Shown here: piece after piece, positions 36,901 through 47,885 of the stretch
Numbering within the stretch: the first letter of the stretch is position 1
How the letters are laid out: each line of letters starts with the position of its first letter
Source: Amorphophallus konjac
Taxonomy: Eukaryota; Streptophyta; Magnoliopsida; Alismatales; Araceae
Direction of reading: 5' to 3'
Length of the DNA: 64,000 nucleotides
NCBI GenBank assembly: GCA_022559845.1
Contig: CM040118.1
Span: forward strand, 441,500,053-441,564,052
Position numbers and translations under genes: made by a program
The notes under the pieces: generated by a model
The model's input: only the letters and a program-made list of their open reading frames with translations
The model's database searches: none
Told to the model about the DNA's origin: nothing

Positions 36901-37428
36901 AGACTTTTGAAGGCGAATGCAGTGTACAGACTTTGCCAAGCAATGTACACACTTGTAGAGTTGACGCTATATGAAACATGATAGTGTACAGACTTTACCC
37001 ACTGTATGGACTTCATGCAATGCAAACGAATGTGTAGACTTCACTATGTAAATGGCTGTACAGACTTAGTCAAATGCATGAGATGCTTACTGAGACGCTG
37101 GACTCTGTGACAGACCAGTGAGTTGATGCAATGATCCCATGCGTCAACGCATCATGCAATACGCATGCAAACTCATGAATACAATGCTGTATATCAGACA
37201 CAGTCTTATGCAATCATATGAGCAGCCATATTCAAAACACAATATCATAATGCACTGACTGTGTTACAATCATCAAAACAAATCAGCATGCTAACATCAA
37301 AACGCAATAACATTTTCTTCATCAAAATACAATATCAAATGCACTCACTGTCCTGCTATCATCAAAACCAAATAGCATTGCTATTATAAAAGCAACATAG
37401 CACATGCTTGTGCCGAAGAGGCACAACA
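34000..37428 (-). mobile_element. Sirevirus-like 5' LTR
   Basis: 3429 bp. It carries the same subrepeats as the left LTR but is 89 bp longer, mainly because a unit of about 105 bp around 36065-36270 is tandemly doubled. The doubling arose after insertion or during the last replication cycle. Confidence 0.92.
36065..36275. repeat. Tandem duplication of about 105 bp in one LTR
   Basis: Two adjacent units each contain agactgatgtacagacttca, a cgttgacggtgcatgg block and gtaggctgtacagactta. The left LTR has one unit (about 20105-20210). Confidence 0.8.
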
Positions 37429-37433
37429 TTTTG

Positions 37434-38584
37434 TTGGGTTCCCAATTTTACTGGGAGTTCTTTCCATCATCCCCTACATCCACCATTTTTATTGATTTTT
37501 GATCCTCCCTCTATCCATTTTTAAAAATTTGTGTTCTATCTCTGCTACAGTGCTTTCAGTCAATTCCCAGATCCGACCACCTTCTAGTTAAAAAATCAAA
37601 AAACATCACAGCAACCTCTAAACCTTTCATAAAAACTATGTCTGTTTTCTTAGCTTAATTTACTACAACTTTTATGAAGACCATAACTTCAGATTCAGAC
37701 GTTCATATATCGGTCAAAGGCAACTCTCTGGAAAGTTCCCTGCTAGTCTGAGAGTTCAGACACTGTACAATAGCAACATTCAAAATTCGCCAATCAGAAG
37801 TACAGGCTTTGTTATTTTTCTGTAATCCCATAGGGTTGAAGACCTTCGAAGCATCTTTCCAACGGTTCTAGTTTCGTTGTATTCCGACGTCGGGGCTGAT
37901 CGCACCGTCCGTTCTCGCCGGAGCGCACGCCGGAAAACAGAACCGACAGATCCGTGGCCGGTCATTCCGACCGGTGCCGAACGGAGCCGCCTGGCCTCCG
38001 GCCGGTGAACCAGCGTGTCGCCAGCCTAGGGAACGCTTCCCTAAGTGTCCCCACTATAGAGGTGCCACCGGGTCCCTCACGGTCCCTCCGGACAGCACGT
38101 GGGCCCCACAGTCACAAGTTCGGGTGCTACCGAAGAGACGCGAGAAGCCGCCCGTCAACCCGAATTCGGTCCTCCCGGACCCCATTGTGTCACCCTTTAC
38201 CTCCCTGCGTGGAGTGGGCAGTGCTTCATTTCCGTAACAAGTGTGTAATATTATTCCGGGAGTACGAGTTTCGGTCGGAACCATCTTCCCCACGCCGAGC
38301 GCGTGGAGGTATCGTATTCGCTCCTTGCTTGGCATTTCGCTTATTTTCATATATGCTTTATATGCCGCTGCTAGAGAGCATGTTTTAGGACCTAGCTTGC
38401 CATATATATTTTCATATCACCGCTGCTGCGAGAGAGAGCGTGACCGTCCCGTGACCCGATCCGGGCACAAAAGTGTGAATTGAGCACCCTAGCTCTTGCC
38501 GGTTTCTCAACCATGCACGTCCGACGCTTCCCTCGTTAAGGGACGATCGCGAGCTTGTCGTGTCCGTGGTCTCGTCCCGCATCA
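37434..38584 (+). mobile_element. G1 LTR C, right part
   Basis: Resumes LTR C after the Sirevirus insertion and runs to CCCGCATCA, followed by GAGGC. The two parts sum to about 2076 bp, matching LTR B. No primer site follows, as expected for a terminal 3' LTR. Confidence 0.9.
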
Positions 38585-38589
38585 GAGGC

Positions 38590-38713
38590 TACCCATAAAA
38601 CTGGCCCAAGACATGCCTGAAAATAGCCCCAATGAGTCATGGACAACTCGAGGCATCAACAAATGGGAGTAAGAGGAACGACTCAACTTATCGGTAAAAA
38701 ACGGGTGTCAACA
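38590..38713 (-). mobile_element. Tat-type 3' LTR, proximal part
   Basis: Minus strand begins TGTTGACACCCG right after a purine tract; 124 bp later G1 interrupts it, and it resumes at 5881. Confidence 0.75.
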
Positions 38714-38724
38714 GATGCCCCTCC
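38714..38724 (-). other. Polypurine tract of the Tat element
   Basis: Minus strand GGAGGGGCATC immediately before TGTTGACACC. This purine-run/LTR junction is typical of plant gypsy elements and fixes the 3' LTR start. Confidence 0.75.
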
Positions 38725-40008
38725 GTAACGTCCTCTTTGCAGGGGAGCGAGTGGAGGTGAAGCGAAAGTGACATGGAACATGGAGATGGAGCGAAAATGC
38801 AACATAGTGGACCGAAAAAGCGGGCGTTAAGGTAAAACGACACCTGTTTTTACCAACAAGCGACAAGAATCTTCCGGAAGACTCTGAACCAAACGCAAGG
38901 AATGATTAAACCAAAAGCGACACCAGTCTAGAGGAACTAAACTAAATGAAACAAATCGACAAGACCAACCTCATGGGGGACACAATCCCGCTGTCCAATG
39001 AGGAGGCCAAAGAGCAGGCAACAAAAAGTAAAGGAAATAGGCTAAAGCTCCAGACGGGGACCTCTTAATCAACCAAACCAAGCGAATTGACCAAAGAGAA
39101 CCTTCCAACTCATAGTGGAATTAGTTCCTCTTACTCAAACACTGAACGCACAGCTAACCATCACTGACGGGACATTCTTCAAGCAAACCATGGGGCATGA
39201 AAGCTCAAAAAGATGCGTATGATGCATGCTGGGCTAAAATAAAAGAAATCGTTAAAACAAATACAAAGAAAGATTAAAATATAAAATACTTGAGAATAAT
39301 ATTGCTAAGCTGGGAAAATCTGAGTCAAGATACCATCCGCAACCACAGCGTGCAAGATAGAACCATCCTCCCCATGACATCCCAACCTAACGACCGATCC
39401 GAAGATTAAACACGTGAACCTGGATCATCATCATTTTTATTGAAGGGGAACATCAGATCCTAGAACATGTAGATAACCAACTGGTTCTCGAGATAATATA
39501 TTATAGTACCATATAATAATGCAATATGGGTGATAAGGATAGAAGGCCATACCTGACTTACCTGCGCAGGTGAAACGGCAAGTGAAAGTTTGATGCTGCA
39601 CATGAAATTGTTAACAAGATTTGCAATGATATCAAATTTCATCAATTGAACACCAAGTGTAGACATGGGGGTAAAACAACTTCAAAGAAGAACGGTTAGA
39701 TGTGAGCCGTATATATTATGGAATTTGAACCGACTTAAATAGCATACCGTTGAAGATGAACGGTCACCTCTCAACCGTTCAAATGAAGGACAGTCTATCT
39801 CTAGACCGTACAACCTCTGCAACCTTGAAATGCTAAAACCCTTCGTCTCCCTCCACCATAACCGACGGTGGGAGAGGATGAAGGGCACACCGAGCCCATC
39901 TCAACCCCTCTCACTCCCTCTCTCGTCTCCAACTCCTTCCCTTCTCAACCCCTCTCACTCCCTCATCTCACATGCACTCAAAACACCAAGCGAGACGCCC
40001 GACGAACA
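38725..40008. other. Tat 3' region upstream of antisense gene 1
   Basis: No coding sequence. Contains three CGGT/ACCG palindromes at about 39690-39815 (near 39690, 39758 and 39788). A TATA-like run (cgtatatattatgg) at about 39707-39720 could belong to antisense gene 1, roughly 290 bp before its possible first exon. Confidence 0.5.
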
Positions 40009-40211
40009 TGGACGTGCCACCGCCGACGACCACCGCCGCGGCGGAGGAAACACCGGCGGAGGAGACATCGGCAACGTCGCCGGCCGAGGGAGGTACCCTC
40101 CCGCCGCTATCTGAGGCCGAGGAAAGGACCAAAGCCGCCGTGCCCAGGGATGGAGATGCCGGGGAGGTTGCTCCGGCAGAGAGGCCGGCCAAGGGGACCC
40201 GTCCGACCGAG
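40009..40211 (+). CDS. Possible first exon of antisense gene 1
   Basis: Open from ATG 40009, Ala/Glu/Thr/Pro-rich (MDVPPPTTTAAAEETPAEET), ending at a good donor (cgaccgag/gtaggtg). An acceptor gcgcag lies before 40881. In this frame the splice would be phase 0 and would not continue in the PMD frame. The overlapping Arg-rich frame from 39868 would continue it (phase 2). Either an indel has disturbed the junction or the gene starts at 40864. Low certainty. Confidence 0.3.
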
Positions 40212-40404
40212 GTAGGTGCATCAAAACTTCCTTTATTTTCCATTTTTACATCCTGCATGTTAGATTTAGGGGGGTTTTGGGGAGATTTAGGATGCTAAGG
40301 ACCGGTTTGGGGTGCCATGGTGGCCTCCCTACGGGTGGAGAAACCCTCACCGTCGTCGAGGAAGATGACGGTAGGGTGGTTTAGACAAAACCGCACAAAC
40401 GAAA

Positions 40405-40785
40405 ATGGACGGCTCACATAGAGCCGCCTAAGCCCCACACGGCTCAGGGGTAGCCATTCAAATTCACACAGCACCTTAACCAAACCAAGTAAGGATGGTG
40501 AGAGACTCACCGTACAAACAACAAGCGGGCCTCATTGGTCCGTTCAATACCCTGTCAACAAAGAACAATGCGGTCCCTATAGGACCGCCCAACCTTCCTG
40601 CGGCCCAGGAGTGGCCGTTTCAAACTAAGAACCTGAGGGAAGAACGGTGTGCGGTCACCCGTTCAAGATAAGAACGGGCAATGCCAGCCCGTTCGAAACA
40701 CAAAACCTAGGGATTAGAACGGTGCACATGGGACCGTGCAAAGGTACGAGCGGCCTGTGGGTAACCGCTCTTCCGACAGAGAGTT
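40405..40785. repeat. CGGT...ACCG palindrome cluster
   Basis: About eight motifs, for example tgcggtccctataggaccgc near 40571 and a perfect-ended pair gaacgggcaatgccagcccg near 40672. Located between possible exon 1 and exon 2 of antisense gene 1. Confidence 0.7.
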
Positions 40786-40863
40786 AAACCTTGATGATTT
40801 TATTTATATGTGAAATAAAATGCTTAATTAAATTACTAAAATGCATTTAAAATGAATGAATGA

Positions 40864-43237
40864 ATGATGGGAAAGCGCAGGACCCGCACCTCGTGGCTGC
40901 AGGTCCGTGCAGTGTATTTATCACTGCCGGACTTCCAGATGGAGCGGTTGGCTGCCATGGGGTTCACCCCATTCCTGAGCATCAAGGTGTGTCGGTTCGA
41001 CGCAGCTCTGCTCTACGCCCTGCACGACCGCTGGGACCCAGGGAGTCGGACGTTCCTCTTCCCGTGGGGGCATATGGTCCCCACGCTGGAGGACGTGGCC
41101 AGGCTCACTGGCCTTCGAGTGCACGGGGCACCGGTTAGTGGGACCACTTTTCCTGACTACCGGGCGATGGCTCGGGGATTGCTAGGCTTAGAGCTACGGC
41201 GCCCTGAGAGGCAGTCGACCCTCCTACCCCGGGCTAGTCTCCAGGACAGCCTGGGATTATGACGGGCGGGAGTTGCAGTTGGAGAGCAGCCGGAGGAGCA
41301 CCTGCAGCGGTTGGTGGAGCTGGTGCGGCCGAGAGTAGCTGCAGGGCCGGGAGCGGAGGCGGACAGAGTGCTACGACGGTTCCTGATGCTGATGTTCGGG
41401 CGACTCCTCTTCTCCACCAGAACGGACGTGATGAGCGGTCGGTTCCTTCCTTTCCTCGAGGAGCTAAGCCACGTGTGCGACTACGCATGAGGAGCAGCAG
41501 TTCTCGCGTTCTTGTTCGACACGCTGAGTTCGACGGCCCGTCAGACTATGCTTGGTGGCTTCTCCCCCTTACTCCAGGTATGACTCTTACCCTAGACCTA
41601 ATTATGCAATTCTATATGTTTCCTAAATGCTGACACGATGCTGTGATGCAGGTGTGGGCCTACGTGTACCTACGTGGGCTGGGCAGAGGCGAGGAGACCC
41701 GTCCCGGGCTCCAACCGATTGCACGGAGGTGGACAGCACCTCAGGAGACTGCAGCCCTGAGACGACAGGTCCGAGAGCTGCAGGACGACCTGGACGCTCT
41801 ACCGTTTGCCTCAGTATACTTCTAAACTCAGACTCTTTAATTAAATGCAATTCTTATATGATGATGATGTTGATGCGACTTTCTATTTCTTGAAGGTACG
41901 GTGGACACCTTACACAGAGGAGGGCCAGGAGGGTCAGCGTTAGGTGGTTGGCGCCCTCGCTTTTGCCGGACGAGATGTGTGGCTTCACTGCGTGAATGTG
42001 GTGGAGCCACTGCACTACAGATTGGTGATGAGGACCATCGGGGTCCATCAGCCCGTGGTGGAGTTCCCAGTGCCTGAGAAGGCGGGGGAGCGAGTGACGA
42101 GGACTACCCGGGGCCTGGCGGCAGCATTTGATTGGTCTACGAGGAACGCTGCGCAGGTGGCCGACTGGACAGCTCTTGGGTGAGTGGTGACCGCCCGAGT
42201 GGGGAGCGACTCAGCGTACTACACTGCGTACGCCAGACACTACCGGGACCAGGTGTTCCGGGGTGCCCACCGACCGGTACGACTTCTAAACTCAAACTCT
42301 ATCTATTATGCTTATGATTCTTATATGATGCACTAACACATGGACTTCTAAATGTAGATTGACCCTGAGGGACGACTGGCGGAGTTGCAGGGGCTCCTGC
42401 ACTCCACCATCAGGGAGCGGGACGAGGCCCGACAGGCCCTGGCCTTACTGGTGAGTTTTCTAAGCCCTAAACTCTTTAAACTATGCAAATGCTTATGATT
42501 ATGATTGTGCATGTGACTGACCTGGAGTTTTGGATGCAGTGCACCAAGGGTGCCCAGCGATAGGGGGCTGATGCTCCTTTTTCTTCTTCTACCCAGACTC
42601 CTGCAGATCGGGCCGAGCGGGAGGCCGACTTCACTCGGATGGTAGCGCGGGCCAAGGCTGCCGAGGTGGCGCTCACCGAGAGGGTACGTAAATCACTACA
42701 CTTTCCCTTGGTATTTATGCTTATGATATGTATGAAATGCAATTGACTGACAATGATATGTGTATGCAGACGACTGAGCTGACCCGCCTTAGGACCGAGC
42801 TTGACCAGAGCCGGGCAGCGGCTCGTGAGGAGGTGGCCCGTGTGCGGGAGGAGGCAGCACAGAGCCGACCAGTAGACACGCTGGAGACGGCGCTTCTTCG
42901 GGCTAAGCTGGAGCGACTCCGAGCCAGCGCGACCGAGGCGGAGCGCTACCGGGCTGAGGCGGAGCAGGCCCGGTTACAGGTTGCCAGATTGGAGGGCATG
43001 GTGGCGGGCATGAGAGAGGTGAGTCGAGAGCGCAGCCGAGCGACTGCGAGCGGCAGCCACGGCACTCATGGCTCTGTTAGGAGTTACTTTACAGGCTCCT
43101 CCGGCCACCGGAGGAATGAGGAGGACGAGCGGCACCGGCGACGTCAGCGTGACGAGGCGATTTCAATGATGCCTCCACCAAAGAGGCACGAGGGAGTCGG
43201 AGATAGCGACAGGGGCCAGGGAGAGGGACACTCCTGA
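40864..43237 (+). pseudogene. Antisense gene 1: multi-exon plant mobile domain (PMD) protein with coiled-coil tail
   Basis: Exons 40864-41577, 41652-41813, 41896-42276, 42358-42450, 42540-42683 and 42770-43237 all join in phase 0 at GT-AG introns of 74-89 nt, giving 653 codons with the stop excluded. Exon 40864 encodes a PMD: ERLAAMGFTPFLSI, then DRWDPGSRTFLFPWG and LEDVARLTGLRV, the classic PMD blocks. The last three exons are Glu/Arg/Ala-rich coiled coil ending in a basic tail. Five in-frame stops (TGA 41260, TGA 41488, TAG 41941, TGA 42181, TAG 42561) all fit Trp codons mutated by G-to-A. It lies antisense to the Tat polyprotein, 3' of pol. PMDs are known in host proteins of the MAIN/MAIL1 type and in transposable elements. 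Role here unknown. Exon joins are inferred from frame and splice sites only. Confidence 0.75.
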
Positions 43238-43307
43238 CTTTTGTACTTGCCCGACTTTTGTACATGATATGATATGATAGTGATATGCCTTTCTTGTTTA
43301 TCTATTT

Positions 43308-43590
43308 CTATGAATGAATGAATGAATGGATGGATGGACGCGGCTACTGACTCGACACGAGTGCGTGAGTGAGAGACGACGACTACGGGTGAGGCACGAC
43401 TACGGGTGTGACGCGACACGACCACGAGTGAGATAGAGGGATGCTGACTCCGAGTGAGAGAGAGAGCGCGCGATGCCAAATGAGTGAGATGAGTGACATC
43501 AAATGAGTGAGATGAGGGCGTCAAATGAGTGAGATGAGAGACACCAAATGAGTGAGATGAGAGATGTCAAATGAGTGAGATGAGAGACAA
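43308..43590. repeat. GAAT run and 24-bp minisatellite
   Basis: 43308-43337 is a tgaa/tgga tetranucleotide run. 43476-43590 is about five copies of a unit near caaatgagtgagatgagaga. Lies 3' of antisense gene 1. Confidence 0.75.
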
Positions 43591-43644
43591 CACGACTACT
43601 AGTTGAACAGGTGCACAACTTGTTGGACACGGGCTTCAGATCAG

Positions 43645-43895
43645 AAGAACGGTTCTCAGTGGGCCGTTTAAATTAACACACAGTCCGTAATAGACCATTC
43701 CAAGGGAAATTGAACGGTCTTATATTAACCGTTCTGAATGTTGAATGGTTTACCACAGGCCGCATAAGAAGACGAATGGTCTAATTCATGCCGCTTAAAC
43801 TTCTGCCCTCGAATTCTTTGAAAGATGATAAATGATCCGTAACGGGCCGCGCAATAAGATAGGTGGTCTACGTAAGACCGTCCAACGGGGCATCC
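43645..43895. repeat. CGGT...ACCG palindrome cluster
   Basis: About seven motifs, some with A-for-C changes (gaatggtttaccacaggccg), about 40 bp apart, between the two antisense genes. Confidence 0.7.
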
Positions 43896-44028
43896 TGCGA
43901 ACTTGAATGAGACTCTCCTAGAGAGTCCCTAACCCGATGGGCAAACTACTTCAAACCCATCCAAACCTCATCTTAACCTGCCCTAGACTTATCCAAACCG
44001 ATCTCAAGAGACCTAGGCTTCCTAACAA

Positions 44029-44040
44029 GCCCTATAAGTA
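44029..44040 (+). promoter_or_regulatory. Possible TATA box of antisense gene 2
   Basis: cctataagtagg about 85 bp upstream of ATG 44122, followed by a pyrimidine-rich leader. It suggests this gene has a promoter of its own rather than relying on the LTR. Confidence 0.4.
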
Positions 44041-44121
44041 GGAGGGGGAGCCTAAATTCGTGATTCACACATCCTCCTCCTTCTAAGCCTTGAAACCTTT
44101 GCTATTCACCACCAAATCACC

Positions 44122-45570
44122 ATGAAGAGGGCCCTAGAGGAGAGTTCCATAGAGGGAGCATCTTTTGAAGGGCCAAAGCTGGCCAAGAAGGAGCGGGAAG
44201 TGCTCCAACGACTGACTGCGATCCCGTGACATCTCAACTCGAGCCCTCTGAGAGAGGTCAGTTAATCATGATTTCGTTCAATTCAATTCTTTCATTTACT
44301 TACATGCTTTTCTTTCCTCTCTTTTCTTACATCTCCTTTCTTCCCACCTCAGCTTCTCCCTGGCCCCAGGCGGTATTCCACCTTGAAGTGGTTGGCTCCC
44401 ATGGTCCGTGCCTTGCTCCTAGGAGTGACATCTATCCTGAGATCTTGGCACTTACAACCTATCCTAGTGTTAGGTCAGAACTACCCAAAGCTTTCTCTTG
44501 ATTGGCACAGCATCTCAGCCTTAGTTGAAATTTGGCATCCTCAAACTCATACATTCATTTTCCCATCATTCGAGGCCACTATCTTATTGGAGGAGGTAGA
44601 GACCTACTTCTCTTTACCCAGGTCCCAGGTGGGAGGGGAAGACTCAGTGTGTCATACTGTTGCCCCTATAGATCCTAGGCTTATCTTGGGAGGGTTCATA
44701 CCAGATAGCAAGGATGTCCATACTTTCGTAGGCCCACGTCAGATTCACCTTCTTCCTCTTAACCAGTGGGTAGTGGAGCATTGCAAGAACAGGTGTGGGT
44801 TGGATGAAGCCATAGCTAAGGCTGCGTCCATTTGCTTGTGCGGGGCCATCTTGTTTCCTTCAGTTGACCATGTGCTAGAGATTCCCCTTCTTAGTACCAT
44901 TAGCGGCCTATGGCAGGGACTTTCCACCTCCCAGGACATCCTTGCTTACTTGTACGAGGGCCTTACTTCAGCAGCCTTAAGAGGTCCCCCGTTTGGTTCT
45001 ATGATCCTTCTAGAGTGTTGGATGGGTGTTAGGATGAAATTCATCTACAAGCAGGATGTCACTTCAGCTAGCAGGATCTTCGGGAGCCACCCCCTCTTCT
45101 TCATAGGTGGCGCGTTCGGATTCTCTCTACAGGTAGAGTGCAGGATAGCAGAAAAGAAGACCAGGGATGAGTGGCGACTGCACATCAACAGGCTGCCCCT
45201 GGATTGGTTCGTGATGCGCCTGGACTTCCTCCGTGATACCACCGTCAGAGTTCCCAGGAGGCCGGGCTTGGACTTGAGGCTCGTGAGCGACACCGCACTG
45301 GCGATGTACAGCCCGCACTGGTGCTACCTACAGGTTGGACTACCCCGGACTATTCTACCAGCACTACCCCATCTTCCCGCACTACAGGCGAGGAGGATCG
45401 GTATAGAGGAGGACGAGCAGGCGGTCAGGAGTGCCCTGATCATGTGGGAGGTGAGCAGGGTGCTTACCCTACCAGCAGAGATTGCAGAGATCCCGGCGAC
45501 GCGCCAGGCCTATGTTAGAGAGCTGAGAGAGATACGTCCCCGCGGGGATGCCCAGCGGAGGACTGAGTGA
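44122..45570 (+). pseudogene. Antisense gene 2: PMD/DUF7745-like protein
   Basis: Probable exon 1 is 44122-44256 (45 codons, MKRALEESSIEGASFEGPKL) with donor gag/gtcagt. Exon 2 is 44353-45570, following acceptor cacctcag; the join is phase 0. Exon 2 (405 codons) is fully open and carries WHSISALVEIWHPQTHTFIF, LEEVETYFSLPR and the middle block AASICLCGAILFPS, which match the PMD-like plant family I know as DUF7745 (name from memory). The only visible defect is TGA 44227-44229 in exon 1, again compatible with a transition. It has the same orientation as antisense gene 1, 0.9 kb downstream of it, and G2 inserted 37 bp after its stop. If it starts within exon 2 the reading frame is intact. Confidence 0.65.
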
Positions 45571-45607
45571 TTTTCTTTTGTTTCATGATGATGTTGGATA
45601 GGACTTG

Positions 45608-47885
45608 TGATGCGGGACGGACACGGGAGACGACACCATAAGGTGCCACCCTCGGACTCTAGATGAAGACGCGACCAGCAATACACACCAGGGAGACACT
45701 AAGCCCGACACTACGAGCTCCTAGTGGCAAAACGTCGCTAACAGAAGTGAAGCTCACTCGTCGTCCCAAGTGAGGGAAAGCGTGGACCGTGCGCGGTTAA
45801 GGAACCGGCGGAGGTCAAGGGTAGTTCGACTCAACTTTCGGACTCGGATCGAGTCACGGGACGGGTCACACTCACTCTCACAGCGGTGACATGGACACAC
45901 GGGCTAGTACCTACACTCTCGGCAGCGGCAGAAGACCGTATACTAGCTAAGCAAATAAACGCCAAGAAGTTAAGACTTTACCTCCACGCACCCGGCGTGG
46001 CGAAGACAACCCCGGCCAATCGCGGACTCCCGGTTAACACAATTTTACAGAAATACAATAACTTGACCCACTCCACGCATGGAGGTAAAAGGTCACATGC
46101 GGGGCCCGGGAATCACGCAAATTGGGTTGACGGGCAGCATCTTGATTTCGCCCGATGGTGCCGAACTCCGCGTTTTCGTGCTTTCCGAACGGCGGGTTCT
46201 GCGGGCCCGTGGGGCCCACGGGTGGCGCTGGCCTCCGGATCTACAGGAGTGGGTCCCACTGTGGTGGGGACCCCTGGTGGCGCGTCTCCACGGAAGGCGG
46301 TCGGCCGGGAACACCGACCGGTGGCCGAACAACTCCGATCTCCAAGCTTTTGGAATGCTGCCCACGGATTTCTGCTTGCTGTTTTCAGGTGCGCGCTCCG
46401 ACGAAAATGGCCGCTGTGATCAGCCCCGTCGCCGGAATGGGATGAAACCAGCGCCTTTGGAAAGAGGACTCAAAATCCTCCAACCGAGGGCCAGTGGATT
46501 CCTATGAACATGCGCGGACCTAGACCTTAACTAATTTACAATTCTATGCTACACAGTTCTAGAACTCTCAGTTCAGCATATCATTTCCCTGTAAACGGCC
46601 GTTGACCGCCTACTTACAGTGGGATTCAGACTTCGAGCTCTTCTTCAAAGCTGTAGATATTCAAACCGCGAAGCTGGGAAAGTTTTTGGAATTGGATTTG
46701 GAGGTGGTGGAGATTTGATATGATTTTTGGAGTGACGAGTGATCGGATCTAGGAACAGCAGGATAGAACTGTAGATGGGACTGAGAACGAAATTTGGAAA
46801 ATATGAGATGGATGAATTAGAAATTTAGAAAAATTATGGATGAAGGGATCGATGGAAGGAAACTCAAGTAAAATTTTTGGGACTAACAAAAATCAAAAAG
46901 TGGACGTAAGACCTATAACTTAGGGCGGAGATGAATCTGGACAGACTACTGGCAGAACTGAAATAGAAGAGTGGAAGAAAATCTAAAAATACGGAACGGG
47001 ATCTGAATGACAAACCAATTTTTTTGGGACTTCCTTGACACCTATGGAACCTCCAGTAAAATTTCCAGGTCGATCAGAGCTCTTGGCTGAGTTGGGAATT
47101 TCGTGGGAGTTGCTGTGGTACTGCACGGGCAGAACTCCGATGAAGACGATGGCGGTGCGGTGGCGGCTCGTGGCGGCGGCGAGGATGACCGGAACTGATA
47201 CGGGAGGAGTCACACCTCCAGAGGCAACCTTCACAACTGCAAGGGGGGAGAGAGGGTCGCACCAAGCTGGAGCTCCAACAATTTCTTTGATTCAAAATGG
47301 CATTAATTCATCAAAATGGGAAAATACAAGCATATATAGGTCACCCATCTAATCCATCCTCCACCGTTGGATCTAGGGGTGTGAGATGGAGGGTTGGGAT
47401 GGCTTGTGACCATTCCACAAAAATACAATTAAAAAAATAAGGGGGGGGCAGCCTATTGACTAGGGGGGGAACAAGCTTGACATGGTAGGTGGGTGTTGGT
47501 TGGAAATGTTGACTATTTTGGTCCCTTGTCCCCCATGTGGACAATTGACCATTCAAACTTCTAGATGCCCCATGTGGCATGTTGACTGACCCCACGTGGG
47601 ACCCTAGGCTGAGGTGGCCCAATGGGGTGGGGCCCGTGGGGCCCACGGGGTCCGAATTGCACCTAAGCCCCTATTACAATCAAAATGGCAAACCGAATGC
47701 AACGAAATAAACACAAATTAAACACACATAAAGTCTAACTAAATATAATAAATGGGGAGGCTCAAGGCGGAGTCTCCAGGCTGTCTCCGAGCCAGATGGA
47801 CGCTGAGGTGGCTCGTGTCGTGCTCCGCGTGCGGTACCGGTGGCTCGACGTATCGTGCCGATCAACTGCTCGGGTGTCCGCACCA
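45608..47885 (-). mobile_element. G2 3' LTR
   Basis: 2278 bp, very similar to 51001-53287. TATA-like CTATATATG on the minus strand at about 47331-47339. The first about 120 bp on the sense side also encode the C-terminal tail of the chromodomain frame. Confidence 0.93.

Larger units (their letters stand above)
18027..37428 (-). mobile_element. Gag-only Sirevirus-like Ty1/copia element
   Basis: LTRs of 3340 bp (18027-21366) and 3429 bp (34000-37428); on the minus strand each starts TGTTGTGCCTC and ends CCGAACCCAACA. Target duplication TTTTG at 18022-18026 and 37429-37433. The primer site (tRNA-iMet) adjoins the right LTR and a cluster of polypurine tracts adjoins the left one, so transcription is leftward. 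After removing the nested 8.1-kb element the internal region is about 4.5 kb and holds only gag; no protease, integrase or reverse transcriptase is present. Long LTRs, repeated polypurine tracts and coiled-coil gag are known Sirevirus traits. Confidence 0.9.
5882..38584 (+). mobile_element. G1: chromovirus-like non-autonomous element in tandem LTR-int-LTR-int-LTR form
   Basis: Three LTRs of about 2075 bp, each TGATGGGAATCG...CCCGCATCA, alternate with two internal regions of 2314 and 2313 bp. GAGGC flanks the whole. After removal of G3 and the Sirevirus the array is about 10.85 kb; a normal single copy would be about 6.46 kb. Each internal region has an initiator-Met tRNA primer site, a gag-like reading frame, a scrap of integrase-chromodomain end and a polypurine tract. 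There is no protease, reverse transcriptase or integrase core. Relationship to chromoviruses is inferred from gag and chromodomain-tail similarity to G2. Confidence 0.9.

Noticed and set aside
45886..46507. Frames of 140-177 codons in the G2 LTRs
   Set aside because: LTR sequence, overlapping on both strands, no recognisable protein.
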